Below are positions 25,261-33,645 of a stretch of 64,000 nucleotides of DNA, piece after piece. A program made the translations under genes and the position numbers. How positions within the stretch are numbered: the first letter of the stretch is position 1; each line of letters starts with the position of its first letter. The notes beneath the pieces were generated by a model. That model saw only the letters and a program-made list of their open reading frames with translations. It did no database searches and was not told where the DNA came from. Source of the DNA: Thermohalobaculum sp965247385 (GTDB taxonomy: Bacteria; Pseudomonadota; Alphaproteobacteria; Rhodobacterales; Rhodobacteraceae). The stretch spans positions 558,001 to 622,000 of the forward strand of contig CBDFHG010000002.1 in the NCBI GenBank assembly GCA_965247385.1, in the 5' to 3' direction.

Positions 25261-26439
25261 ATGAAAGACGCCACCCGCGCGGCCCATGCCGGCCGCCGCC
25301 CGCACGACAACCACGGCGTGGTCAATCCGCCAGTCTATCACGCCTCGACCATCCTCAGCCCGACCCTGGCAGCGTATCGCGAGATCGACGCGACCGAGGA
25401 CGCGGACGCCACCACCTATGCGGTCCACGGCACCCCGGGCACCTTCGCTTTCGAAGAGGCGGTGGCGTCGCTGGAAGGCGGCTTTCGCACCCGGCTGACC
25501 GGTACCGGACTGACCGCCTGCACGGCGCCGCTGCTGAGCTACCTCTCGGCTGGCGATCACCTGCTGATGGTCGACACTTGCTATGGCCCAACCCGGCGCT
25601 TCTGCAACAAGATGCTGAAACGCCTGGGTGTCGAGACAACCTATTACGACCCGCTGCTCGGCGGCGGCATCCGCGACCTGATCCGGCCGGAGACCAAGGT
25701 GGTTTTCGCCGAAAGCCCAGGTTCGCTGACCTTTGAAGTGCAGGACATCCCGGCGATCGCCACCGAGGCGAAGCGGCGTGGCTGCACCGTGATGCTGGAC
25801 AACACCTGGGCCTCGCCGCTGTATTTCAAGCCATTCACACACGGGGTGGATGTCTCGATCAACGCAGTGACAAAATATATCAGCGGCCATTCCGACCTGG
25901 TGATGGGCGCCGTCACGGCAACGGAGGAAGCTTATCCGCAACTGCGCGAGGGCTGGAAGCAGATCGGCCTGAACGGGGCGCCCGACGATGCCTACCTGGC
26001 GATGCGCGGGCTCAGGACCCTGGCGGTGCGGATGCCGCAGCACTGGAAAAACGGGTTGCGGCTTGCCGAATGGCTGGCGGAGCGACCCGAGGTGGCCGAG
26101 GTGCTGTACCCCGCGCTACCCGGTGCGCCCGGCCATGATCTGTGGCGGCGCGACTTCCTTGGCGCAGCATCGCTGTTCGGATTCATCCTGCGCCCCGGTC
26201 TGGGCTCCGAGGATGAACTGGCGGCGTTTCTCGATGGGCTGGAGCTATATGGGATGGGCAATAGCTGGGGCGGCTTCGAGAGCCTGCTGATGCCGAAAGA
26301 TCCAAGGCGCAGCGCTGTCCGCTGGCCCCGGCCGGGCCGCGCCGAGGGCCAACTGATGCGAATCCATGTCGGGCTGGAAGACGCCGACGATCTGATCGAC
26401 GACCTGGAAGCGGGGTTCGCGCGGATGAGGCGGGGTTAG
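25261..26439 (+). CDS. metC: Cystathionine beta-lyase (Cys/Met metabolism PLP enzyme)
   Basis: 392 residues. It belongs to the Cys/Met PLP family: Tyr in the N-terminal PPVYHAST motif, the phosphate cup around TGTGLTACTA, the Asp-containing VMLDNTWASPLYFKP, and the PLP lysine in NAVTKYISGHSD. Near the C-terminus the substrate-binding LMRIHVGLEDADDLIDDLE is present. Sequence features fit cystathionine beta-lyase (homocysteine production) better than gamma-synthase, but the family is not separable by eye with certainty. Confidence 0.9.
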   Translation: MKDATRAAHAGRRPHDNHGVVNPPVYHASTILSPTLAAYREIDATEDADATTYAVHGTPGTFAFEEAVASLEGGFRTRLTGTGLTACTAPLLSYLSAGDHLLMVDTCYGPTRRFCNKMLKRLGVETTYYDPLLGGGIRDLIRPETKVVFAESPGSLTFEVQDIPAIATEAKRRGCTVMLDNTWASPLYFKPFTHGVDVSINAVTKYISGHSDLVMGAVTATEEAYPQLREGWKQIGLNGAPDDAYLAMRGLRTLAVRMPQHWKNGLRLAEWLAERPEVAEVLYPALPGAPGHDLWRRDFLGAASLFGFILRPGLGSEDELAAFLDGLELYGMGNSWGGFESLLMPKDPRRSAVRWPRPGRAEGQLMRIHVGLEDADDLIDDLEAGFARMRRG

Positions 26440-26461
26440 AGCGATTTCCAGCAATGTGGGC

Positions 26462-26749
26462 TCACCACGCGACCCGGAAATCCGGCAACTCCGGAACCGG
26501 CGTCACCGGCGTGGTCTCGACGCTGACCACCCGTGCCGATGGTGGGCCGTGGTGACAGAGCGCCAGCATCTTCGCGACCGCAGCGCCCTGCCCGACGAAC
26601 AGCGCCGCGACCGCGCCATCCGGTTCGTTACGCACCCAACCGGTCAGGCCCATCCGCCCGGCCTCCTTGCAAGTCCAACCGCGGAACCAGACACCCTGGA
26701 CCCGGCCAGTGATCCGGGCTTCGAAGGCGATCCGGTCCGGTCTCGTCAT
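26462..26749 (-). CDS. acyP: Acylphosphatase
   Basis: 95 residues. The catalytic Arg in GRVQGVWFRGWT and Asn in GWVRNEPDGAV are both present, as is the EAR-x-x-GRVQGV beginning. It hydrolyses acyl phosphates. The gene lies tail to tail with metC and immediately downstream of the broken thioesterase gene, and may be read with it. Confidence 0.93.
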   Translation of the reverse strand: MTRPDRIAFEARITGRVQGVWFRGWTCKEAGRMGLTGWVRNEPDGAVAALFVGQGAAVAKMLALCHHGPPSARVVSVETTPVTPVPELPDFRVAW

Positions 26750-26759
26750 CGCCGTGGCC

Positions 26760-27288
26760 TCAGAAATCGAAGATCAGACAGGTGTTGAACCCTGAGCGTA
26801 AAGCTTGCCGTCGGCATCGACCAACCGCCCTTCGGCGATGCCAGTGCGCCGGCCCACATGGGTCGTCTCGCCGACTGCTCGAAGCACACCGGTCACGGGC
26901 CCAGCGGGCCGGATAACGTTCACCTTGTACTCCAATTGTACTCCAACGTCGTATAACCTTTTCCACGCGGCAGGCGCGTATGCACAGCACACCCTATGCA
27001 ACTGTCGAGCATGGTTCCAAACCAGCCGCCATGCGCGCCGCCGAGCACATTGAAATGCGCGAACCCGGGCACCCCTTCGAAAACCGCCCTGCCCGTGCCA
27101 GTCTCGACCAGGCGGAATCCCAATGTACGACAGATCGGCGGCGCTGGCAGGCGGCCTGTCAGAATGCCTTGCAGGATATCCAAGCCGGAAAGAGTGGCGA
27201 GCTCGGCAAGGGTCCGCAGATCCTCCGGCCGGTCAACAAAATGCGGCGCAACGGGGCTGGGGGCAGAATTGAGCGTCGGGTTGGGCAT
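26760..27288 (-). pseudogene. Hotdog thioesterase (PaaI-like), frameshifted
   Basis: The full protein is readable across three frames. MPNPTLNSAP to PRGKGYTTLEY is in the first, EYKVNVIRPAGPVTGVLRAV to KLYAQGST in the second, and TTCLIFDF in the third. The first shift is caused by an exact 11-bp tandem duplication of TTGTACTCCAA (plus strand, 26925-26935 and 26936-26946). The second is a 1-base loss near 26785. The catalytic-region text FAHFNVLGGAHGGWFGTMLD is intact in the first part. With two lesions it is a pseudogene rather than a likely sequencing error. Confidence 0.85.
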
Positions 27289-27389
27289 CTAGAGGCTCCT
27301 CGATGGTTGCCGAGACACAATCTGACGACTCGCTACCAGGCCGCAAGGGGTAGTTGACTTGATCCTACACCATCCGTAAACGGGGCGGC

Positions 27390-27480
27390 GGAGAGGTGGC
27401 CGAGCGGTCGAAGGCGCTCCCCTGCTAAGGGAGTAGGCTCCAAAAGGGTCTCGTGGGTTCGAATCCCATCCTCTCTGCCA
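27390..27480 (+). tRNA. tRNA-Ser (GCT)
   Basis: 91 nt with a class II variable arm (GTAGGCTCCAAAAGGGTCTC). The acceptor GGAGAGG pairs with CCTCTCT (one G-T), the anticodon loop CTGCTAA gives GCT, the T-loop GTTCGAATC is normal, and CCA is encoded. The following 262 bp up to the methyltransferase gene hold no gene I can support. Confidence 0.96.
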
Positions 27481-27742
27481 TTTGTTTTCACAGTCGATTG
27501 TAAACGAAAGGAAATTTTACTTGCAATATTTTAACTTCCCCAAGAATTTTCCCCACCCTGTCGCCGTCGGACCCTCGCCATTAGCTTGACGTGCAACCTG
27601 CTCGGGCATCGCCACGGAAGTTGCCGGTTTTCCGCCATTCAGACACGCCCTTCCCGTCGTTTTCACCGGGCCGTCGATTTTCCCGGCCTACCACCGATGT
27701 CCACCTCGCGGTACCGTCTCCTCGCTTGAGCAATTCCGCTGC

Positions 27743-28618
27743 CTAGCTCCCAGCCTTCATGTCGATCCGGCGAAAGAGGAGCGTCACGCGCTTCGGGTTC
27801 AAAGCCACGAGTTCGAAGTCATTGGCAAACAGGAACCGGGTTACTTCGGGTGCCGTCATCTCTTGCTTCACACCCCGTTCAAAGCCCGCATCGACCGACA
27901 CATAGTCGAAGCAATCGAGGATCCCTGTTGCCCCCCGAAGGATTTCCGGCTCGGCGCCTTCAGCTTCAAGCTTAAGAAGACGATAAGGCCGGCGCGAGAC
28001 CATCTCGTCGAGCCGGCGGCATGAAACGGTGATTTTTCGATCGAAGTCCGTGATCGGGATTATGGAAGAGTCAGCAGTCTGCGATTTAACAAAGAAATCG
28101 ATACCATCCGCCGTCTGCTCCCACAGCGCGACATTTTGCACTCCAATAGGTTCGATATACGGGTTCGCTTCGAGGTTCTTGACAAGCAGTCCGTATTCGA
28201 CCGGGGACGGCTCGAACCCGATCATTCGGACCTTCTTGCGGATCGCCGCAAAATACAAGCCTAGATCGCCGATATTGGCACCGCAATCGACAATGACATC
28301 ACCCTCATCAAAGCGGATATTCCCGAGCAGATAGTCCTCGCCGATCTCGCGCCCGCGGGCCCGCAGGCCATCCACGAAAAGCCGGGCGCGACGCTTGTGC
28401 ACGAAGCGGTGCGGTGCCGGGCCGTCGCAAACGAACTCGTTTGCTGCCCGGTCGAACCAGATACGCTGGCGCATCTTGCCACAGAGCGCGCTGCCAAGGC
28501 TTGCGAGCGCCGCAAAGGTGCGGCCCTCGAAATGGAGCATCATGCGCTCATAGCGCTTGTATAAGCGCATTTTCCGGGTCCGCCTCTTTTGCGGTGCGGC
28601 AACAGTTCCCGTCGTCAT
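27743..28618 (-). CDS. FkbM family methyltransferase
   Basis: 291 residues. The SAM-binding glycine loop VIVDCGANIGDLGLYFA (about 109-125) is followed by IGFEPSPVEY with its acidic ribose ligand and by the FkbM segments RLDEMVSRRPYRLLKLEAEG and AEPEILRGA. FkbM enzymes O-methylate sugars, lipids or polyketides; substrate unknown. An N-terminal basic segment (KRRTRKMRLYKRYERM) precedes the domain. It stands alone, beside an IS1380 relic. Confidence 0.88.
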   Translation of the reverse strand: MTTGTVAAPQKRRTRKMRLYKRYERMMLHFEGRTFAALASLGSALCGKMRQRIWFDRAANEFVCDGPAPHRFVHKRRARLFVDGLRARGREIGEDYLLGNIRFDEGDVIVDCGANIGDLGLYFAAIRKKVRMIGFEPSPVEYGLLVKNLEANPYIEPIGVQNVALWEQTADGIDFFVKSQTADSSIIPITDFDRKITVSCRRLDEMVSRRPYRLLKLEAEGAEPEILRGATGILDCFDYVSVDAGFERGVKQEMTAPEVTRFLFANDFELVALNPKRVTLLFRRIDMKAGS

Positions 28619-28642
28619 CCGGCCATCTACCCTCAGCTGTAA

Positions 28643-29575
28643 CTACTCAACCCGGTTGGATCCCAGGATTCCCTTCACATAGCAGACCTCCGCCCACTCC
28701 TGGCCGGTCTCGTGGCGTTGCCCGTCGAAAACACGATCCAGCGGCCGCCACTCAGCCTCCGGCACGGCCAGGGCGGCACGCCGGAACGCCGCCGTCACGT
28801 TGGCGCCGACGGCGAACTCGATCACCCCGAAAACCTTGTCCCGGCCCGCGCCACAACAGAGCAGCAGATCCTTCTGATAACCCGCCGTGTCCGAGCGCAG
28901 ACAGACCTTGCACGCCCCCGGGCAGCGCCGCCAGCGAGGCCTGCAACACCCGCAACTGCTGATAGCCAGCCGGCACATTGCCGTCGCGGAACCCGGAATG
29001 CACGACCACCTGCTGTTCCGCCCACCAGGTGTTCAACGGCTGACAGACCTTGAACTTCTTGTAGCAGTATTCCGCCTGGCGCTTGTGGCTCTGCACCAGC
29101 GTCGCGTCCATGTCCAGCGTCGCCGCGCCCGGCCCGCGATGGCGCTGCAGAAATGACACCAGCGCCTGCCAGCGCCTGATCGACACGCCGCAGACCAGGC
29201 AGACCCGCCGACGGCCGCGGGATGAAGGCACGCCCGACCTCCCGCAGCTCTTCCTGGCCGGCGTCGTGGAAGCGTTCCAACCAGCCCGACAGAGCCGACG
29301 GCGAAGGCACGCTGCGCCCGCGGCCGCGCCGGAACCGGCTCTTCAGTTGCCGACGTTCCCGGCACACCAACAGCCGCCGCTCAACCGCATCCATGATCGC
29401 GGCAAAGCCGGCGTCCGCCTCCAGGCGTTCCAGATCCTCGACCCGATCACCCCCGCACAGATTGAGTGCGATCACCGCGATGATCATCTGCACATCCAGC
29501 CAGCCCTGCCGCCCCGCCACCCGCACCTGGCGCCGCACCGCAGCCGCCAGTCCCGATGCCTCAATCAAATCAAGC
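28643..29575 (-). pseudogene. IS1380-family transposase, frameshifted and N-terminally truncated
   Basis: Three frames together give an IS1380 transposase: LIEASGLAAAVRRQVRVAGR with QGWLDVQMIIAVI in the first, LDMDATLVQSHKRQAEYCYK and FRDGNVPAGYQQLRVLQ in the second, and RSDTAGYQKDLLLCCGAG with EWAEVCYV in the third. Two frameshifts (near 29190 and 28940) and loss of the first ~25 residues make it dead. It abuts the truncated phosphotransferase gene at 29759. Confidence 0.85.
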
Positions 29576-29758
29576 TAAACACCAATCCCGGCAAAACCCG
29601 TCAGATCGCTGCTGCCCGGCGCGCTTTCGTACTCGAAAGGAAGAACGCCCTGTGCCCTGATATTTTCACCCCGTTGGTGATGGAGTTAATCACAAAAACC
29701 ATCATGAATCCCTTTGAATTCAAAGCCAACGGGTGACTTCAACTTTTTTGATCCAGAA

Positions 29759-30274
29759 TCAGGGGTCCAGAGCCTGGCGGGCGGGCTGGGCCGCCGCGAC
29801 GACATACGCATAGCCGGGGGGACGTTCGGTGTTTTTCGCCTTCAGGATCGCCAGATATTCGTCGATCATCGAAAACAGGTCGAAGCGCGACCCGAAGGAC
29901 TGCCCGCACCCGTGCAGGCGGCGCAGGGCATCGCCCGCGCGGGTAGCGAACATCTCCGGTGTCATGGTGACAATGTTCTCGATGCAGCGGGTCAGCATCA
30001 GCCCGGTCTCGGCCCTGGCGAAGATCAGATCGGCCGAGACGCCCGCTTGCGCCGCGACAATCGCGTTATGCAGTTCGACCTCGCGGTCGATGTATTCCTC
30101 GGTTCCCTTTCCCGGCAATCGCAGCACGTAGGTGCCGTGATCCGCCTCGATGCGAAACACCAGATTGGTCAACCCACCCAGCCGAGTAACCGTATATGCG
30201 CCAAGGTCCAGCGCCTCGAAGACCGGAACCGTCGCAAGGGCCGCGTGAACCTGTTGCAGGTGATCGTCGCTCAT
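29759..30274 (-). pseudogene. Choline-kinase-like phosphotransferase, C-terminally truncated
   Basis: 171 residues from ATG 30274, about 120 short of the family. The N-terminal ATP-binding lobe is present (GGLTNLVFRIEADHGTYVLR, the APH-type lysine region). The catalytic HxD-x4-N and DxD motifs are missing because the frame runs into unrelated sequence after YAYVVAAAQPARQALDP. An IS1380 relic starts about 180 bp further on, so a transposon-related deletion is the likely cause. It follows the oxidoreductase gene by 24 bp and was probably part of that operon. Confidence 0.75.
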
Positions 30275-30298
30275 TCGCCACCTCCCGTTCAGTTTCCG

Positions 30299-32749
30299 TC
30301 AGCACTTGATCCGCGCCATCGCGGGATCGTAAAGCGGGCCCATCTGAACTGAGCACGGCACCCGTTCGGTGGCGATTTCCAGCTCGTAATCTCCGGACAG
30401 TACGTGATCGGAATCGACTCCACCCGGATCGCGCACATAGCCGTAGCCGACGGATTTCCCGATGGTGTAGCCGTAGCCGCCGCTGGTCAGCCAGCCGACC
30501 CGCTGGCCGTTGCGATAGACCGTCTCGCGGCCCGAAAGCACCACATCCGGCGTATCGACGAAAAAGCAGGCAAGCATCTTCTTGACCCCATCGCGGCGTT
30601 GGGCTTCGGCCGCCGCGCGGCCCTTGAAATCGATATTCTTCTTCAGCTTGACCGCCCAGCCCAACCCCGCCTCGTCCGGAGTATGGTCAGGCCCAATATC
30701 CGAACCCCAGGCACGGTAGCCCTTCTCGAGGCGCAGGCTCTCGATGGCGCGGTAGCCTGCGGGCCTCAGCCCATGCTCCCGGCCCGCCGCCATCAGCGCA
30801 TCGAACACCGTGGTGGCATATTCCACTGGCAGGTGCAGTTCCCACCCCAACGCGCCCACATAGGTCACCCGAAGCGCCCACACCGGGCACCCGGCGATGC
30901 CGATCGTCCGGGCTGTTCCAAACCGAAAACCCTCGTTCGAAACATCGTCGCGGGTCACCGCTTCGAGGATGGCGCGCGACTTTGGCCCCATCAGCGACAG
31001 CACCGCATTGGCCGAGGTGATGTCGAACAACTGGGCGTTCATGCCAGCCGGGATATTGCGCCGGATCCAGTCAAAATCATGGGTCGCGAAGCCGGTGCCG
31101 GTGACGATGTAGTATTCGTCCTCAGCCACCCGCACGACGGTCAGATCGCACTCGATGCCGCCCTTGTCGTTCAGCATCTGGGTGTAGACCAGCGAGCCCA
31201 CTGGCCTGGCCACGTCATTCGCGGCGATCCAGCTTAGCGCCGCCTCGGCGTCCGGCCCCTTGAGCGAGAACTTGGCGAAGGAGGACTGGTCGAAAAGCAC
31301 CGCCGCCTCGCGCGCCGCCTTGTGCTCGCGCCCCACCGCCTCGAACCAGTTCTGGCGGCCGAAGCTGTAGATGTCGCGCGGCTCCTCGCCCGCTTCCAGA
31401 TCGGCGAACCAGTTCGGCCGCTCCCAGCCCAGCTTTTCGCCGAAACAGGCGCCGCGCGCCTTCAGCAGATCATAAAGCGGTGATTTGCGGCAGGGCCGCC
31501 CGCTGTCGTGCTCCTCGTGCGGCCAGGCCATAGTGTAGTGCTTGCCATAGGCCTCCAGCGTGCGGGTGCGTACCCAGTCGGTGTCGAAATGCGGGCGGCC
31601 GAAGCGGCGGATATCGACCGGCCAGAGGTCGAAGGGCGGCTCGCCCTTGGCAACCCATTCGGCCAGCGCCATACCGGCGCCACCGCCGGCAGCGATGCCA
31701 AAGGCGTTGAACCCGGCGCCGACGAAGAAATTCTTCAGTTCGGGTGCCTCGCCCAGGATGAAGTTGCCGTCGGGAGTGAAGCTCTCAGGCCCGTTGGTCA
31801 GTTGCTTGACCCCGGCGGTCTCGAGCGCGGGAACCCGCTCCAGCGACAGCTCGACAAGCTGTTCGAAGTGATCGAAGTTCGAATCCAGCAGCGTGTAGTG
31901 GAACCCGGACGGGATGCCGTCGACCGCCCAGGGGATCGGGTTCGCCTCGTACCCACCCATGACCAGACCGCCGACCTCCTCCTTGTAATAGGTCAGGCGG
32001 TCGGGATCGCGCAGGGTCGGCAGGTCGCGGGTGACACCCTCGATCGGCTCGGTCACCATATACTGGTGCTCGACCGAGACCAGCGGCACGTTCACCCCCA
32101 CCGTCGCGGCGAATGCGCGGGTCCACTGGCCGGCACAGCAGATCACCACCTCGCAATCGATCCGGCCCTTGTCGGTGACCACGCCGTTGATCCGGCCCTT
32201 GTCGATATCAACCGACAGAACCTTGGTATCCTCGAAAATCGACGCGCCGGCCATGCGCGCGCCCTTGGCCAGCGACAGTGTGATGTCGGAAGGGTTCGCC
32301 TGCCCGTCGGTCGGCATGAAGGCAGCACCTACCACGTCATCGACGGTCATCAGCGGCCACAGTTCCTGCGCTTCCCTCGGCGTCAGCAACTGCATGTCGA
32401 GTCCGAAGGAGTGCGCGGTGGTGGCCTGGCGCTTGACCTCGGTCCAGCGTTCCTGGTTGCAAGCCAGACGCAGGCCACCGTTCATCTTCCAGCCGGTGGC
32501 CTGCCCGGTCTCGGCCTCCAGCCGCTTGTAAAGATCGACCGAATAGCCGAGCAACTGGGTGATGTTCGCGTTGGAGCGCAGTTGCCCGACCAGCCCGGCG
32601 GCGTGGAAGGTGGTGCCCGAGGTCAGCTTCTTGCGCTCCAGCAGCACGACCTCGGTCCAACCCAGCTTGGCCAGATGATATGCTGTCGAGCAGCTGACGA
32701 TCCCGCCGCCGATAATCACTGCCTTCGCGCTGGTCGGGAAGTCGCTCAT
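30299..32749 (-). CDS. FAD-dependent oxidoreductase with GcvT domain (dimethylglycine/sarcosine dehydrogenase-like)
   Basis: 816 residues from ATG 32749. The N-terminal DAO domain begins VIIGGGIVSC, with Ser where the third Gly of GxGxxG is usual, and has TSGTTFHAAGLVGQLR, where H49 aligns with the covalent FAD histidine of dimethylglycine dehydrogenases. After an FAO_M linker, the C-terminal half is a GcvT aminomethyl-transfer domain (YVGALGWELHLPVEY, RAIESLRLEKGYRAWGSDIG). It should oxidise an N-methyl amine and pass one-carbon units to tetrahydrofolate. Its operon partners (betaine-type transporter, kinase-like genes) fit quaternary-amine catabolism; substrate inferred. Confidence 0.9.
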   Translation of the reverse strand: MSDFPTSAKAVIIGGGIVSCSTAYHLAKLGWTEVVLLERKKLTSGTTFHAAGLVGQLRSNANITQLLGYSVDLYKRLEAETGQATGWKMNGGLRLACNQERWTEVKRQATTAHSFGLDMQLLTPREAQELWPLMTVDDVVGAAFMPTDGQANPSDITLSLAKGARMAGASIFEDTKVLSVDIDKGRINGVVTDKGRIDCEVVICCAGQWTRAFAATVGVNVPLVSVEHQYMVTEPIEGVTRDLPTLRDPDRLTYYKEEVGGLVMGGYEANPIPWAVDGIPSGFHYTLLDSNFDHFEQLVELSLERVPALETAGVKQLTNGPESFTPDGNFILGEAPELKNFFVGAGFNAFGIAAGGGAGMALAEWVAKGEPPFDLWPVDIRRFGRPHFDTDWVRTRTLEAYGKHYTMAWPHEEHDSGRPCRKSPLYDLLKARGACFGEKLGWERPNWFADLEAGEEPRDIYSFGRQNWFEAVGREHKAAREAAVLFDQSSFAKFSLKGPDAEAALSWIAANDVARPVGSLVYTQMLNDKGGIECDLTVVRVAEDEYYIVTGTGFATHDFDWIRRNIPAGMNAQLFDITSANAVLSLMGPKSRAILEAVTRDDVSNEGFRFGTARTIGIAGCPVWALRVTYVGALGWELHLPVEYATTVFDALMAAGREHGLRPAGYRAIESLRLEKGYRAWGSDIGPDHTPDEAGLGWAVKLKKNIDFKGRAAAEAQRRDGVKKMLACFFVDTPDVVLSGRETVYRNGQRVGWLTSGGYGYTIGKSVGYGYVRDPGGVDSDHVLSGDYELEIATERVPCSVQMGPLYDPAMARIKC

Positions 32750-32757
32750 TGATTGCC

Positions 32758-33645
32758 TCACATGGTCTGGAATGCGTCGAATGCAGATTCGAAGCGCGCA
32801 AGATTCTCGCGCGTGTAGGCCGGGAAGTCGAAGTCGATCCGGGAGTAGATCTCCGACACCATGCTCCACATGGTCTCGCGCAGCAGGGATGCGCATTTCA
32901 TTGCCTGGTAGCGGTGCCACAGCGCGTCGGTCAGCGCGGTCTCGAAATATGTCTCCAGCAGCCAACGCTCCTGCAACTCGGTCAGTCCATTGTTGGAGGC
33001 GAGTCCGCCAAAATCGAACAGTGGCGAATTGAACCCGGCATAGTCCCAATCGATCAGCCATAGCCGCGCGCCGTCGTCGAGAACGTTGGCGGACAACAGG
33101 TCGTTGTGGCCGAAGACGACGTCGATGGGGCCGGCTGCGTGTTCCAACTGGCCCGCCTGCCCCATCAGCGATGACAGCCGGGCGACATGCGTGCTGGCGC
33201 CATCGCGCAGCGTCCCGGCATAGTCGCGCAACACATGGAACACCCAGAACATCAGCACCGGGCCGCGCAGATGTTGCGGGATTTCGTAATGGCAGCGCCG
33301 GATCAGCGGCACGATCCGTTCCAGAATCGCCTGGTCGCGCACCATTGCCTCGTCCAGTGTCGCCGCCTCGATGAAATCCAGCACAAGAACACCGGGCTGG
33401 TGGTGGATGACCGCCGGAGACACACCCGCCGCATGAGCGGCGCGGCTGGCGGCGAGTTCATTGAAGCGCATCACCTGATGCTCGACGATGTCGTCACCGA
33501 TGCGCACCACGTAGCGCTTGCCAGCGTCCTCGACGACGAAGTTCACATTGGTGATGCCCCCGCCCAGGGGCTGCGGTGTGACCGAGCCGGTCCAGATCGG
33601 CAATCCAGCGGCGCGTTCGAGTGCTGATTCCATAGGATCCCCCAT
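32758..33645 (-). CDS. Choline/ethanolamine-kinase-like phosphotransferase
   Basis: 295 residues from ATG 33645; ATG 33633 is also plausible and has a GGGGG site. APH-fold motifs are complete: GGGITNVNFVV in the ATP lobe, catalytic VFGHNDLLSANVL and metal-binding LIDWDYAGFNSPLFDFG. The family phosphorylates choline, ethanolamine or aminoglycosides. In this operon, between a betaine-type permease and a methylamine oxidoreductase, a role with a choline-like substrate is the natural inference. Confidence 0.88.
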   Translation of the reverse strand: MGDPMESALERAAGLPIWTGSVTPQPLGGGITNVNFVVEDAGKRYVVRIGDDIVEHQVMRFNELAASRAAHAAGVSPAVIHHQPGVLVLDFIEAATLDEAMVRDQAILERIVPLIRRCHYEIPQHLRGPVLMFWVFHVLRDYAGTLRDGASTHVARLSSLMGQAGQLEHAAGPIDVVFGHNDLLSANVLDDGARLWLIDWDYAGFNSPLFDFGGLASNNGLTELQERWLLETYFETALTDALWHRYQAMKCASLLRETMWSMVSEIYSRIDFDFPAYTRENLARFESAFDAFQTM

